Of a stretch of 64,000 bases of DNA, positions 1-8,935 are shown piece by piece. The stretch lies in assembly GCF_009600605.1 (NCBI RefSeq), contig NZ_VWNA01000001.1, forward strand, positions 4,073,068 to 4,137,067, read 5' to 3'. The DNA comes from Segnochrobactrum spirostomi (GTDB lineage Bacteria; Pseudomonadota; Alphaproteobacteria; Rhizobiales; Segnochrobactraceae). How positions within the stretch are numbered: the first letter of the stretch is position 1; every line of letters begins with the position of its first letter. The translations under genes and the position numbers were made by a program. The notes under the pieces were generated by a model. It had not been told where the DNA came from. It made no database searches and saw only the letters and a list, made by a program, of their open reading frames with translations.

Positions 1-169
1 TCAGGTGGAAATAGCGGATGCACCCGACCTCGGCCGCGTCACGCCCCTGCTCGATGCGGCTGTCGGCGACGAACGGGGTCCACTCGGGCAGCCCGTTGAA
101 GTCGCGCACCACCGGCCAGACCCGACCGACCGGCGCATCGATCACGACCGAAACATAGATCTTAGGCAT
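1..169 (-). CDS. SRPBCC-family protein (partial, N-terminal 56 residues)
   Basis: The gene runs off the left edge of the window, so only the first 56 residues are visible. The start is ATG at 169, with a GGGAG ribosome site just upstream. The visible part reads MPKIYVSVVIDAPVGRVW and then a segment with RDFNGLPEWTPFV. This is the usual opening of the START/SRPBCC (polyketide cyclase/dehydrase-like) fold: a beta strand, then V-W-x-V-V-R-D-F, then the L-P-x-W motif. Members bind hydrophobic ligands in a helix-grip cavity; the ligand cannot be told here. It is the last visible gene of the leftward array, about 160 bp after the flotillin gene, so co-transcription is possible but unproven. Confidence 0.75.
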   Translation of the reverse strand, partial: MPKIYVSVVIDAPVGRVWPVVRDFNGLPEWTPFVADSRIEQGRDAAEVGCIRYFHL

Positions 170-329
170 GGATCGCTCCCTTGATGTTGATTGTTCGTTG
201 GGGATGCCGATGAGGGAGGAGGGGCGAGGCGCGACCCCACCCGCTTCACGCAGAACCGGGTGGAATCACAGGGATGAGCGTCGTCCGCGGCTCGGAGAAT
301 CGGCGCCGGCTATGCCCGCACGACGCGTC

Positions 330-2531
330 TCACCGATCGCGGTCGTCGTCGCGGTTCGCACGGTCCGCCTTGTCGTGGCCGTTCGCCTTCTCGCGGTTGC
401 GGGTCAGGCTGTCGATGTCCTTGGCGTCACGCAGCACGTCGGTCATACGACCGATCGAGCCGCCCTCGATGCCGACCTCCTTCATCAGGCTGTCGATCAT
501 CGGCGCCTGCACGCGGTAGCGCAAGGCGCTGTCGATCACCTCGTCGGTGACGTTCTTGGACCCGCCGCCGCCGCCGCCGCCCAAGCCCTCGACATGAAGG
601 ATCTTGATGGCGTCGATCTTCTCCATCGGCTTGACGCTCTCGCGCACGATGCCCTCGATCTTGTCGAGGAGCGCTTGGCGGATACGGCCGGCGCGGGCGG
701 CATCCGAGAGCAGGTTGTCGGCTTCGTTCGCCTGGCGGGCGCCGGCGGCTTCCACCTCGAGGTGACGCGCCGCGGCCTCGGCGCGGATCAGCACGGCGTC
801 GGCCTCGCCGCGGGCGGCGATGCGCTGGGCCTCGGCGAACCCGTCGGCGGCGTCCTTCTCCGCCACGGCCTTCGTGGTCAGGCGCAGACGCTCGCGCTCG
901 GCCTCTCGGGTGGCGGCGATGAGCTCGACCGCCTTGCGCCGTTCGGCGATCTCGCGCTCCCGCACGGTCATGGATTGCTCTTCGGCGAGCACCGCCTTGG
1001 CGCGGGCGGCCTCGGCATCGGCGATGGCCTCCGAGCGGGCCTTGGAGCGGGTGGCGATCTCGATCGCCTTTTCGATCTCGGCCGTCTCGAGCACCTTGTC
1101 CTTCTCGATCTCCAATTGGCGGATGTCGCGGTCGCGCACGGTGCGGGCCTCGGCGAGGCCGCGCTCGGTGGTGATGCGGGCGCGCTCCACCTCTTCGCCG
1201 GCCGCGATCTCCGCCTCTTCGAAGGCCTGACGGCGGGCGATCTCGAGATGTTCGAGCTGGCGTTCCCGCTCGACCCGCGCCTCGTCCACCTTCTTCTCGA
1301 CCGCGACGCGCTCCCGTTCGAGATCGGCCTTGGTGAGGACATCGATCCGGCGCGCCTCGGTCTCGGCCTGGGTGACCTCCACGGCCTTGCGGGCGAGGGC
1401 GATCGCGTGCTCGCGTTCGGCGATGGCGACCGCCGTGCGCCGCGCGACGTCGAGCGCCTCCTGGTCGCGGGCGCGGTTGATGCGCTCCGTTTCGAGGGCG
1501 AGTTCGAGGGCGATCTCTTCCCGCTCGATCTGCTCGCGGGTCTTGAGCTGCGCCTCCTCGATGGCCGCACGGCGGGCGATCTCGCGCTTGGAGATCTCCT
1601 CCTCGCTGAGGATGCGGGTTTCCGCGAGTGCCTGCTCCTGGGCGATGCGGATCTTCTCCGTCGCCTCGGCCGCGGTCATGCGGGCTTCCTCGGCCTGAAG
1701 TTCGAGCGCCGCGCGCTCGCGGGTCAACTCGGTCCGCTGGAGGGCGCGGCGCAGCTCGATCTCCCGCTCCTGGTCTAGCCGGGCATATTCGTTCTCACGG
1801 TCGATTTCGAGCACGCGGCGGTCGGATTCGAGGTTCTGGGTGCGGATCTCGACCATCGTCTGCTGTTCGATGAGATTGCGCGCCTTGCGCCGTTCCTCGA
1901 TCGTCTGCGTCAGCTTGGTCAGACCCTCGGCGTCGAAGGCGTTCGAGGGATCGAAGAATTCGAGCCGCGTCTGGTCGACGTCGACGAGGGCGACGTTCTC
2001 GAGTTCGAGCCCGTTCATGGCGAGGGCGTCGCGCGAGAGTTCGTGGACGCGGGCCATGAAGGCGACGCGTTGCTCGTGGATCTCTTCGAGCGTCATCTCC
2101 GCCGCCGCGGTGCGCAGCGCCCCGGCGAACTTGCCCTCGAAGAGATCGCGGATGCCCTCCGGCTGGAGCGCACGCCGCCCGAGCGTCTGGGCCGCGATCG
2201 AGACGGCCTCCCGGGCCGGTGCGACGCGGAGGAAGAATTCCGCGATGAGGTCGATGCGCATGCGGTCGCGGGTGATGAGCGCGGTGGTCTGCCCGCGCCG
2301 CACCTCGATCCGCATCACCTGCATGTTGACCGGCGTGATCTCGTGCAGCACCGGAATGACGAAGGCGCCGCCAGCGACCACCACCCGTTCGCCACCGAAG
2401 CCGGTGCGGACGAAGGCCGTCTCCTTGGTCGAACGCCGATAGAGCCAGCGCAGCAGATAGACCGCGATCACGACCAGGATCGCGATGACGATCAGCCAGA
2501 GGATGGCCGTCCCGAGGATTGCAGCCGACAT
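330..2531 (-). CDS. Flotillin-like SPFH-domain membrane scaffold protein
   Basis: A 733-residue protein. Residues about 5-30 form one hydrophobic membrane segment, followed by RRSTKETAFVRTGFGG and an SPFH/band-7 domain to roughly residue 210. A very long charged Glu/Arg/Ala-rich coiled coil follows to about residue 640. The C-terminus has a run of seven glycines and then a small conserved flotillin tail. The architecture matches the flotillin/YqiK family, which assembles at the inner membrane and organises membrane microdomains. The start ATG at 2531 has a strong GGAGGAGG ribosome site. The usual NfeD-type (YqiJ-like) partner is not visible in the window. It is co-directional with the transporter array upstream (52 bp after the TIM-barrel gene), but no functional link is shown. 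Confidence 0.85.
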   Translation of the reverse strand: MSAAILGTAILWLIVIAILVVIAVYLLRWLYRRSTKETAFVRTGFGGERVVVAGGAFVIPVLHEITPVNMQVMRIEVRRGQTTALITRDRMRIDLIAEFFLRVAPAREAVSIAAQTLGRRALQPEGIRDLFEGKFAGALRTAAAEMTLEEIHEQRVAFMARVHELSRDALAMNGLELENVALVDVDQTRLEFFDPSNAFDAEGLTKLTQTIEERRKARNLIEQQTMVEIRTQNLESDRRVLEIDRENEYARLDQEREIELRRALQRTELTRERAALELQAEEARMTAAEATEKIRIAQEQALAETRILSEEEISKREIARRAAIEEAQLKTREQIEREEIALELALETERINRARDQEALDVARRTAVAIAEREHAIALARKAVEVTQAETEARRIDVLTKADLERERVAVEKKVDEARVERERQLEHLEIARRQAFEEAEIAAGEEVERARITTERGLAEARTVRDRDIRQLEIEKDKVLETAEIEKAIEIATRSKARSEAIADAEAARAKAVLAEEQSMTVREREIAERRKAVELIAATREAERERLRLTTKAVAEKDAADGFAEAQRIAARGEADAVLIRAEAAARHLEVEAAGARQANEADNLLSDAARAGRIRQALLDKIEGIVRESVKPMEKIDAIKILHVEGLGGGGGGGSKNVTDEVIDSALRYRVQAPMIDSLMKEVGIEGGSIGRMTDVLRDAKDIDSLTRNREKANGHDKADRANRDDDRDR

Positions 2532-2583
2532 CGTTTCCTCCTCCCGCCGACCGCGCGCAGGGCGCGCGGGCCGGCCGTCTTCT

Positions 2584-3414
2584 TCAGTGTGTGATCGCCT
2601 TGAAGCGGCGCGTTTGGTCCGTCAGAGCCCGTTCGACCGGCAGCCGCTCCATAGAGCTCGCGCCGTAGAAGCCGTGGCAATTGCGTGTCTCGCGCAGCAC
2701 GAAGGCGGCATCGTCCGGCTCGGCGACCGGGCCGCCGTGAACGAGCACGATGATGTCCGGATTGACCTTCAGCGCCGCCTCGGCCCAGCGGTCGACGAGG
2801 GCGGGGCAATCGGCGAGCGTCAGCGCGGTTTCCGCACCGATCGAGCCGCCGGTCGTGAGCCCCAGATGGCAGACCACGATGTCCGCGCCGGCCTTCGCCA
2901 TCGCCGTGGCGTCGTCCTCGTTGAAGACATAGGGCGTCGTCAGCAGGTCCTTGGAGCGGGCGAGGCGGATCATGTCCACCTCGAGCCCATAGCCCATGCC
3001 GGTCTCTTCCAGATTGGCGCGGAAGGTGCCGTCGATGAGCCCGACGGTCGGGAAGTTCTGCACGCCGGAGAACCCCATCGCCTTGAGACGATCGAGGAAG
3101 GGGTCGAAGCTCACGAACGGATCGGTGCCGTTGACGCCGGCGAGCACCGGTGTCCGCTTGACCACCGGCAGCACCTCCGCCGCCATCTCGACGACGATCT
3201 CGTTGGCGTTGCCGTAGGCGAGCAGGCCCGCGAGGGACCCGCGCCCCGCCATGCGATAGCGGCCGGAATTGTAGATGACGATGAGGTCGATGCCACCGGC
3301 CTCCTCGCATTTCGCCGAGAGACCGGTACCGGCTCCGCCGCCGACGATCGGTTCGCGCCGGCGCACCATGTCGCGGAATTTTTCCAGAAGGGTGGTGCGT
3401 TCGAAGCGAGGCAT
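2584..3414 (-). CDS. TIM-barrel protein of the phosphoenolpyruvate-hydrolase-like / Tm-1 C-terminal family
   Basis: A 276-residue protein starting [17 protein letters not shown]. The sequence has the family's Gly-rich [20 protein letters not shown] strand near the N-terminus, then [39 protein letters not shown] and a C-terminal HGGP. This matches the TIM-barrel family often labelled phosphoenolpyruvate hydrolase-like, which is also the C-terminal half of the plant Tm-1 protein. The start is ATG at 3414, one base after the stop of the UPF0261 fusion gene (TGACATG), so the two are probably translationally coupled. An upstream in-frame start would overlap the fusion gene and is less likely. Catalytic activity and substrate are not established for the family as far as I know. 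Confidence 0.85.
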   Translation of the reverse strand: MPRFERTTLLEKFRDMVRRREPIVGGGAGTGLSAKCEEAGGIDLIVIYNSGRYRMAGRGSLAGLLAYGNANEIVVEMAAEVLPVVKRTPVLAGVNGTDPFVSFDPFLDRLKAMGFSGVQNFPTVGLIDGTFRANLEETGMGYGLEVDMIRLARSKDLLTTPYVFNEDDATAMAKAGADIVVCHLGLTTGGSIGAETALTLADCPALVDRWAEAALKVNPDIIVLVHGGPVAEPDDAAFVLRETRNCHGFYGASSMERLPVERALTDQTRRFKAITH

Positions 3415-3415
3415 G

Positions 3416-5653
3416 TCAGGCTCTCTTGCGCAGGGGAGCGGCGATCTCGCGGAACGCACCGACGAGTGCCGCGGAAAAGGCCGGGTCGTTGAGGGCGGCG
3501 GGCACCCGGATCAGACGGCGCTGCCCGGTCTCGACCAGCGTCGCTTCCAGCGCCTCGACGAGGGCTCGGTCGGCGGCCGGATCGTGGAAGGGGCCGCCGG
3601 GGACGTCGAGGAGCGACACGCCGCCCTCGGGGATCAGGAAGCGGACCGGGCCTCGCATCTGGTTGAGTCGTTCGCCGATGAAGCGCCCCGCCGCGGCATT
3701 CTCTTCCGGCGTCGTCCGCATCAGGGTCACGTTCGGATTGTGGATGACGAAGCGACGGCTCGCGAAGCGGCTCGGCACCGTGTCCCGCGGGCCGAAATTC
3801 ACCATGTCGAGGGCACCGAGCGAGCCGACATAGGGGATCGGATGGCGGATGAAGGCGCCGAAGCGGTCCTCCGTCGCCGCGAACACACCGCCGACCAGGA
3901 GGTCGGCGACCTCGGTCGTCGTCACGTCGATCGCGCCGGCGAGGAGACCGGACTCGGCGAGCGCCTCCATCGAGCGTCCGCCGGTGCCGGTGGCGTGGAA
4001 GACGAGGCAGTCATAATCGTCGGACAGCGCGGCCTGGACCGCCTGAACGCACGGCGTCGTCACCCCGAACATGGTGATGCCGATCGCCGGCCGTGCGCCG
4101 GCCGCCTGCGCCGTCCGCTGCGCCGCGCTCGGCAACTGCGCGATCATGCCGGCCAGCGCGTGGGCGCCGTTCTTCAGGATCGTCTCGGTGATCCGGTTGA
4201 GGCCCTGCACGTCGGCGACGGAATGGACCATCGCGATGTCGGCGGCGCCGACATAACGGCCGACCTCGCCGGAGGCGACGGTGGAGATCATCACCTTCGG
4301 AATGCCGACCGGCAGGCGGCGCATGCCGGCGGTGGCGAGCGAGGTGCCCCCCGAGCCGCCCGCCGAAATGATGCCGCCGATGTCGCGCTGACGCACGATC
4401 CAGCGCTCGAAGGCGACCGCCATCGCCTCGACCGAGCGGCCGCGGTCGTCGCCGAACACGGCGCTCGAGCCCAGGGGATGGCAGGAGGCGACCTCGCGCG
4501 GCGTCACGTCGGTCGCCGACGGCTTGCCGGAGGTCGAGAGATCGACCGTCCGGGTGCGGATGCCGACGGCCCGCAGCGCCTCGGCGACGAACTTGAGTTC
4601 GCGTCCCTTGGTGTCGAACGTGCCGACGACGAGCGCGGTGCGGCCGAAGCGCTCGGCCGCCGGCACCGCGAAGACCGTCGACGCCTCGGCATCGGCCGCG
4701 GGCCGTTCCGGAGCCGCCGCTGTCCGCACGCCGCGGCCGAGCTCGGCGTCGGAGAGCGCCCAGCGGTTCGGCAGGCTGGTGGCGCGCCAGGCCGGGGCCG
4801 GCTCGTCGGCGCGGCGATCCGAGCCGCGCACGATGCGGAACACCTCCGCGACGCGCTCGGCCGTGCCGTCGGGGCCCGCCGGCTCGGGCGCCGTCTCCGG
4901 CTCGTCCGCATGCCGGCCGACGCCGAGCAAGCGCTGTTGCAGATCGCGGTCGGCGGCGAGTTCGCGGGCCGGCAGCATCCGGGCGATGCGGCCGTTGATC
5001 ATGATCCCGACCGTCTCGGCGACGCGGGTCGCGACGCCGATATTCTGCTCGATGACGAGCACCGCGATCTCGCCTTCCTCGGCGAGGGCGACGAGCATCG
5101 CCTCGACCTGCTCGACGATCACCGGAGCGAGGCCCTCGGTCGGCTCGTCCATCACGAGCAGACGCGGGTTGCCGAGCAGCGCGCGGCCGATCGCCAGCAT
5201 CTGCTGTTCGCCGCCGGAGAGCTGCGCGCCGCCGTTGCCGCGCCGTTCCGCGAGGCGGGGGAAGGTGGCGTAGACCCGGTCGACGGTCCAGGCGGCCTCG
5301 CGGCCCCCGCGGGCGGCGAGGCGCAGGTGTTCGTCCACGCTGAGACTCGGCCAGACGCGGCGGCCCTGGGGCACGTAGCCGACGCCGAGCCGCGAGATCT
5401 CGTGCGCCTCGGCCGCGACGATCTCGCGGCCCGCGACCTGGATCGAACCGGAGCGCGCCCGCTTCAGGCCGGTGATGGTGTTGCAGAGCGTCGTCTTCCC
5501 CATGCCGTTGCGGCCGACGATGGAGATGATTCCGTGCTCGAGCGTGAGGTCGACGCCCTGGATGGCATGGCTTTCGCCGTAATAGACCTGGAGGTCGCGG
5601 ATGCGCAGGATGGCCTTGCCCTTGGCGGCGGGCTGGCGGTCGAACTCAGCCAT
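3416..5653 (-). CDS. Fusion of LivF-type ABC ATPase with a UPF0261 / Tm-1-like ATP-binding domain
   Basis: A 745-residue single open frame. Residues 1-246 are a LivF-type ATPase: Walker A GRNGMGKT (about 47-54), signature LSGGEQQ (about 145), Walker [12 protein letters not shown] (about 165). Residues 247-337 are a Pro/Ala/Glu-rich linker. From about 338 ([19 protein letters not shown]) to the end is a full-length UPF0261/Tm-1-like domain, with Gly-rich [26 protein letters not shown] and a C-terminal [15 protein letters not shown]. It overlaps livG by 8 bp, and its ribosome site (CGGAGG) lies inside livG. The gene is placed where livF normally sits, so the ATPase half should serve the adjacent importer. 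The role of the UPF0261 half is unknown; in tomato Tm-1 this domain binds ATP and viral replicase. The fusion is directly visible; a coupled enzyme or sensor role is inference. Confidence 0.88.
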   Translation of the reverse strand: MAEFDRQPAAKGKAILRIRDLQVYYGESHAIQGVDLTLEHGIISIVGRNGMGKTTLCNTITGLKRARSGSIQVAGREIVAAEAHEISRLGVGYVPQGRRVWPSLSVDEHLRLAARGGREAAWTVDRVYATFPRLAERRGNGGAQLSGGEQQMLAIGRALLGNPRLLVMDEPTEGLAPVIVEQVEAMLVALAEEGEIAVLVIEQNIGVATRVAETVGIMINGRIARMLPARELAADRDLQQRLLGVGRHADEPETAPEPAGPDGTAERVAEVFRIVRGSDRRADEPAPAWRATSLPNRWALSDAELGRGVRTAAAPERPAADAEASTVFAVPAAERFGRTALVVGTFDTKGRELKFVAEALRAVGIRTRTVDLSTSGKPSATDVTPREVASCHPLGSSAVFGDDRGRSVEAMAVAFERWIVRQRDIGGIISAGGSGGTSLATAGMRRLPVGIPKVMISTVASGEVGRYVGAADIAMVHSVADVQGLNRITETILKNGAHALAGMIAQLPSAAQRTAQAAGARPAIGITMFGVTTPCVQAVQAALSDDYDCLVFHATGTGGRSMEALAESGLLAGAIDVTTTEVADLLVGGVFAATEDRFGAFIRHPIPYVGSLGALDMVNFGPRDTVPSRFASRRFVIHNPNVTLMRTTPEENAAAGRFIGERLNQMRGPVRFLIPEGGVSLLDVPGGPFHDPAADRALVEALEATLVETGQRRLIRVPAALNDPAFSAALVGAFREIAAPLRKRA

Positions 5654-6431
5654 GGCCGCCTCCGAGATAGATCTCTTGCACCTCGGGGTCGCCCTCGATC
5701 TCGTCGGGGGTGCCTTCCTTGAAGATGCGGCCGTTGTGCATCATGGTCACGCGCTCGGAGACGCGCAGCGCGACGTCGAGGTCGTGCTCGATGATGACGT
5801 AGCCGATGTGGGCGGGCAGCGAGCGCAGGATGGCGACGAGGTCGCGCCGCTCGGTCGGCGAGAGGCCGGCGGCGGGCTCGTCGAACAGAATGAAGCGCGG
5901 CGCGCCGGCGAGGGCGAGGGCGATTTCGAGCTGCCGCTGCTGGCCGTGGCTCAGTTCGGCGACGCGGCGCTGCGCGACCTCGTCGAGCTTCACCGCATGC
6001 AGGATGCGCTCCGCCTGATGCATGGTGGCGTCGTCGCGGCCGGGGCGCAGCAGCGAGAAGCGCCGCCGCGAGACGCCCCGACAGGCGAGATAGACGTTGT
6101 CGAGGACCGAGAGCCCGCCGAACAGAAGCGAGATCTGGTAGGTCCGGCGCAGACCCCGCCGGATGCGCTCATAGGCGGGGAACCGCGTCACGTCTTCGCC
6201 GAAGAAGCGGATGGTGCCCGAAGTCGGCGGAAAGTCCCCGGTGATGCAATTGAACAGGGTCGTCTTGCCGGCGCCGTTGGAGCCGAGGACGGCGCGCTTC
6301 TCGCCGGCGCGCACCTTGAGATGGATGCCGGACAGCGCCGTCAGCGCGCCGAACTGCCGGCCGACGCCGTCGAGTTCCAGCGCGAAGGCGCCGGACTCGG
6401 AGAGATCTGCTGTGCGGGCGGGCTCGGCCAC
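5646..6431 (-). CDS. livG: ABC transporter ATP-binding protein, LivG type
   Basis: A 261-residue cytoplasmic ATPase of the branched-chain amino acid (HAAT) importer family. Walker A is GSNGAGKTT, followed by RRTYQISLLFGGLSVLDN (the LivG-typical Q-loop region). The signature region is LSHGQQRQLEIA, a family-typical LSxGxQR form, and Walker B is FILFDEPAAGLSPTER. The start is a GTG at 6431 with a weak upstream GAGG; no better start was seen. It ends inside the first codons of the following ATPase-UPF0261 gene. With livH, livM and the binding protein it makes a complete importer, whose substrate need not be an amino acid: HAAT importers also carry amides, urea and aromatic acids. Confidence 0.9.
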   Translation of the reverse strand: MAEPARTADLSESGAFALELDGVGRQFGALTALSGIHLKVRAGEKRAVLGSNGAGKTTLFNCITGDFPPTSGTIRFFGEDVTRFPAYERIRRGLRRTYQISLLFGGLSVLDNVYLACRGVSRRRFSLLRPGRDDATMHQAERILHAVKLDEVAQRRVAELSHGQQRQLEIALALAGAPRFILFDEPAAGLSPTERRDLVAILRSLPAHIGYVIIEHDLDVALRVSERVTMMHNGRIFKEGTPDEIEGDPEVQEIYLGGGHG

Positions 6432-6582
6432 GACGGATACCTCGGCGAGGGCTATATCGGATCGGCGAGGCGGCGCGGTACGCCGCCTCGCGGGAGCGGA
6501 TCGGGGAGGATGGGCCGCGGCGCCCGCCCTCCCGTCACCGGCGTTGCGTCAGGCCGGTCGCTTGTGCCCGTCGATTCCACGG

Positions 6583-7827
6583 TCACTTGCAGTCCGGATT
6601 GTCGCGGGTGGCCGGGCCGATCTTCAGGAACTCGGCTTCGGGCTCGCCCAAGGTCTGGTTCACGTTCTCGTTGACCTTGATCACCTTGTTCACCAGCACG
6701 CCGTTCTGGTCCGCCACCTCGGTGACGAAGATGTCGGCGATGCCGTTGCGGTTGTGATCGAGCTTCACCGGACCCGTCGGCGTGTCGAACTGGAGCGTCG
6801 AGAGGGTGTCGCGCAGCTTCTTGCCGCCGTCGGAGAGATCGCCGTTGACCTTGTCGAGGGCGAGCAGCGCCGCGGTCGTATTGACGTAGTAGCCGTGGGC
6901 GAACAGGGAGGGCGACGGGAAGCCGTCCGGGAACGCGGCCTTGTAGTCGGCCTGGAACTTCTTCCAGCGCGGATCATCCCATGTATCGGCGGTCGGGCCG
7001 GCCGCCGGCGTGCCGACGATGGCTTTCGCCACGTTGCCCTTCGAGCCGAGCACGGTCTGGTCCACGGTGATCGAGCCGCCGACAAGCGGCGCGCTGCCGC
7101 CGGCCTGCTGATATTGGGTGAGGAAGTTGACTGCGTCGGCACCGCCGAGGGCGACGAAGATCGCATCGACGTCGTCGGGCAGCGCGGCGATCACGGAGGA
7201 GAAGTCCTTGTTGCCGATCGGCACCCAGAACTTCGCCGGCACCTTGCCGCCGAGCTTGCAGAACGGCACCATGAAGCCTTCCACCTGACTGTAGGGGAAG
7301 GAATAGTCTTCGGCGACCACCGCGACCTTGTGGTAGCCCTTCTCCTTGTAGACGTACTCGCCGAGGCCGGCCATCCACTGGGTGCCGTCGGTGGTGAAGC
7401 GGAAGAAGTTCGGCGCCGGATCGAACAGGGTGGTATCCTGCGCCGCCGAGGTGCCGTTGATGAAGGTCACGTTCGGCTGGGTCTTGGCGTAGTCCTTGAC
7501 CGCGATGCCTTCGGACCCGGAGAGCGGCCCGATCAGGATCTGCACGCCGTCCTGCTCCACGAGCTTGCGGGCGGCCTTCACGGCGCTGTCCGGCGAGCCG
7601 TCGGACGAGGCCTGGATGATCTCGATCTCCTTGCCGCCGGCCTTGCCGCCGTGCTGCTCGAGCGCGAGCTTCAGGCCGCGCATGCCGTCCTCGCCGAGCA
7701 CCGTGAAGGCGCCTTCGAGCGTCGCGAGCGCGCCGATCTTGATGGTGTTGTCGGCGGCGAAAGCGGTGCTCGCCATGAGCCCGGCGATGAAGGCAGCGGT
7801 GGCGAGGCTCCTCTTCAGGGTCGTCAT
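6583..7827 (-). CDS. Periplasmic substrate-binding protein of the HAAT (Liv-type) ABC importer
   Basis: A 414-residue protein with a clear Sec signal peptide: MTTLKRSLATAAFIAGLMAS then TAFA before ADNTIKIG. The mature part has the periplasmic-binding type 1 fold seen in LivJ/LivK/AmiC proteins: IGALATLEGAFTVLGEDGMRG, IQASSDGSPDSAV, ILIGPLSGSEG, VTFINGTSAAQD, and FFRFTTDGTQWMAGL. The start ATG at 7827 has a GGGAGGA ribosome site. It is encoded between livM and livG, so it supplies the ligand specificity for this importer. Its ligand cannot be read from the sequence. The neighbouring amidohydrolase, FAA-family hydrolase and alpha/beta hydrolase suggest an amide, lactone or aromatic breakdown product rather than leucine. 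Confidence 0.9.
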   Translation of the reverse strand: MTTLKRSLATAAFIAGLMASTAFAADNTIKIGALATLEGAFTVLGEDGMRGLKLALEQHGGKAGGKEIEIIQASSDGSPDSAVKAARKLVEQDGVQILIGPLSGSEGIAVKDYAKTQPNVTFINGTSAAQDTTLFDPAPNFFRFTTDGTQWMAGLGEYVYKEKGYHKVAVVAEDYSFPYSQVEGFMVPFCKLGGKVPAKFWVPIGNKDFSSVIAALPDDVDAIFVALGGADAVNFLTQYQQAGGSAPLVGGSITVDQTVLGSKGNVAKAIVGTPAAGPTADTWDDPRWKKFQADYKAAFPDGFPSPSLFAHGYYVNTTAALLALDKVNGDLSDGGKKLRDTLSTLQFDTPTGPVKLDHNRNGIADIFVTEVADQNGVLVNKVIKVNENVNQTLGEPEAEFLKIGPATRDNPDCK

Positions 7828-7852
7828 GTTTGGTATCCTCCCGTTTTCGTTT

Positions 7853-8935
7853 TCATTTGTTCTTCGCGGATGCGCCGCGGCCCGGCGTCCACAGGGCGGT
7901 CTGGCGCGTCTTCGTCGCGATCCGTTCGCCGATGCCGACGATCCCGTCCGGCGAGACGAAGACGATGACGAGGAAGACGAGCCCGATCAGGGTGTTGAAG
8001 CGGTCGCTGCCGACCAGATCGGTGGCGAAGTTCTCCAGCAGGACGAACAGGATCGCGCCGAGGAAGGGGCCGATCGGCCGCCGGATGCCGCCGACCACCG
8101 CGACCACGAGCACGTCGATCGCGGCGTTGACGCCGACCGTGCCCGGCGAGATCTGCGCATTGAACCAGGTCAACATCACCCCCGTGGTGCCGGCGATCAG
8201 GCCGGCGAGGAAGAAGGCGAACACCCGGTGGGCGGCGACGTGGTAGCCGAGCGCCTGCATGCGGCGGGGATTGTCGCGCACCGCCTGGAGTGTCAGGCCG
8301 AAGGTCGAGCGCGCCGCATAGGTCGTGGCGGCGAAGAACAGCACCGCAAGTGCGAGGCTGAGATAGTAGAACGGCACTGGCGATCGCCAATCGACACCGA
8401 GCACCTTCGGCGGAAGAACGCCGTGGAAGCCGTTGAACCCGTTGAAGATGCCGTAGTTCTGGCGGACGAAGTAGAAGAACGCCGTCGCGACCGCCAGGGT
8501 GATCATGATCATGTAGATGCCGGCGGTGCGCACCGCGAGCATGCCGATCAGCGCGCTCGCCGTCGCCGCGATCAGGATCGCCGCCGGCACCGAGAGCCAC
8601 CAGGGCCAGCCGAAGCCCATCACGCCCGACGCGTTGGTGCCGAGGATGGAGAGGGCATAGCCGGCGACGCCGGCGATCGTCATCTGGGCGAGGCTGACCA
8701 TGCCGCCGTAGCCGGCGAGCACCATCAGCGACAAGCCGAGGGTGCCGAGCAGGAGCGCGTAGGCCCCGATCTGGAAGATGAAGAAGGGTGTCGCGACGAG
8801 CGGATAGAGAATGAGCAGCACCGCGGCGACGAGCCAGCGCCCGTCGATGCGGGCGAGCCAGACCGGCATCGCGGCGCCACCGGCGCGCAGCGTATCGGGG
8901 CGGTGGGCCGGGGAGGTGGGGTCGATCACGCTCAT
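7853..8935 (-). CDS. livM: ABC transporter permease, LivM type
   Basis: A 360-residue polytopic inner-membrane permease starting MSVIDPTSPAHRP. Hydrophobic helices begin near residue 33 (WLVAAVLLILYPLVATPFF). The LivM signatures GYGGMVSLAQMTIAGVAGYA, FYFVRQNYGIFNGFNG, and the cytoplasmic coupling loop LQAVRDNPRRMQALGYHV (the EAA-like loop that contacts the ATPases) are present. The start ATG at 8935 overlaps the livH stop by 4 bp (ATGA), so translation is coupled to livH. The C-terminus ends with a short basic tail. It pairs with LivH to form the membrane channel of the importer. Confidence 0.9.
   Translation of the reverse strand: MSVIDPTSPAHRPDTLRAGGAAMPVWLARIDGRWLVAAVLLILYPLVATPFFIFQIGAYALLLGTLGLSLMVLAGYGGMVSLAQMTIAGVAGYALSILGTNASGVMGFGWPWWLSVPAAILIAATASALIGMLAVRTAGIYMIMITLAVATAFFYFVRQNYGIFNGFNGFHGVLPPKVLGVDWRSPVPFYYLSLALAVLFFAATTYAARSTFGLTLQAVRDNPRRMQALGYHVAAHRVFAFFLAGLIAGTTGVMLTWFNAQISPGTVGVNAAIDVLVVAVVGGIRRPIGPFLGAILFVLLENFATDLVGSDRFNTLIGLVFLVIVFVSPDGIVGIGERIATKTRQTALWTPGRGASAKNK

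Noticed and set aside
168..1778. Long plus-strand open frame antisense to the flotillin gene
   Set aside because: It is a by-product of high GC codon use in the flotillin gene; its product is Leu/Asp/Gly-rich with no family motif and no ribosome site.
3275..5722. 815-codon plus-strand open frame antisense to the ATPase-UPF0261 gene
   Set aside because: The opposite strand encodes clear ABC and UPF0261 motifs; this frame is Arg/Asp/Gly-rich and unlike any protein.
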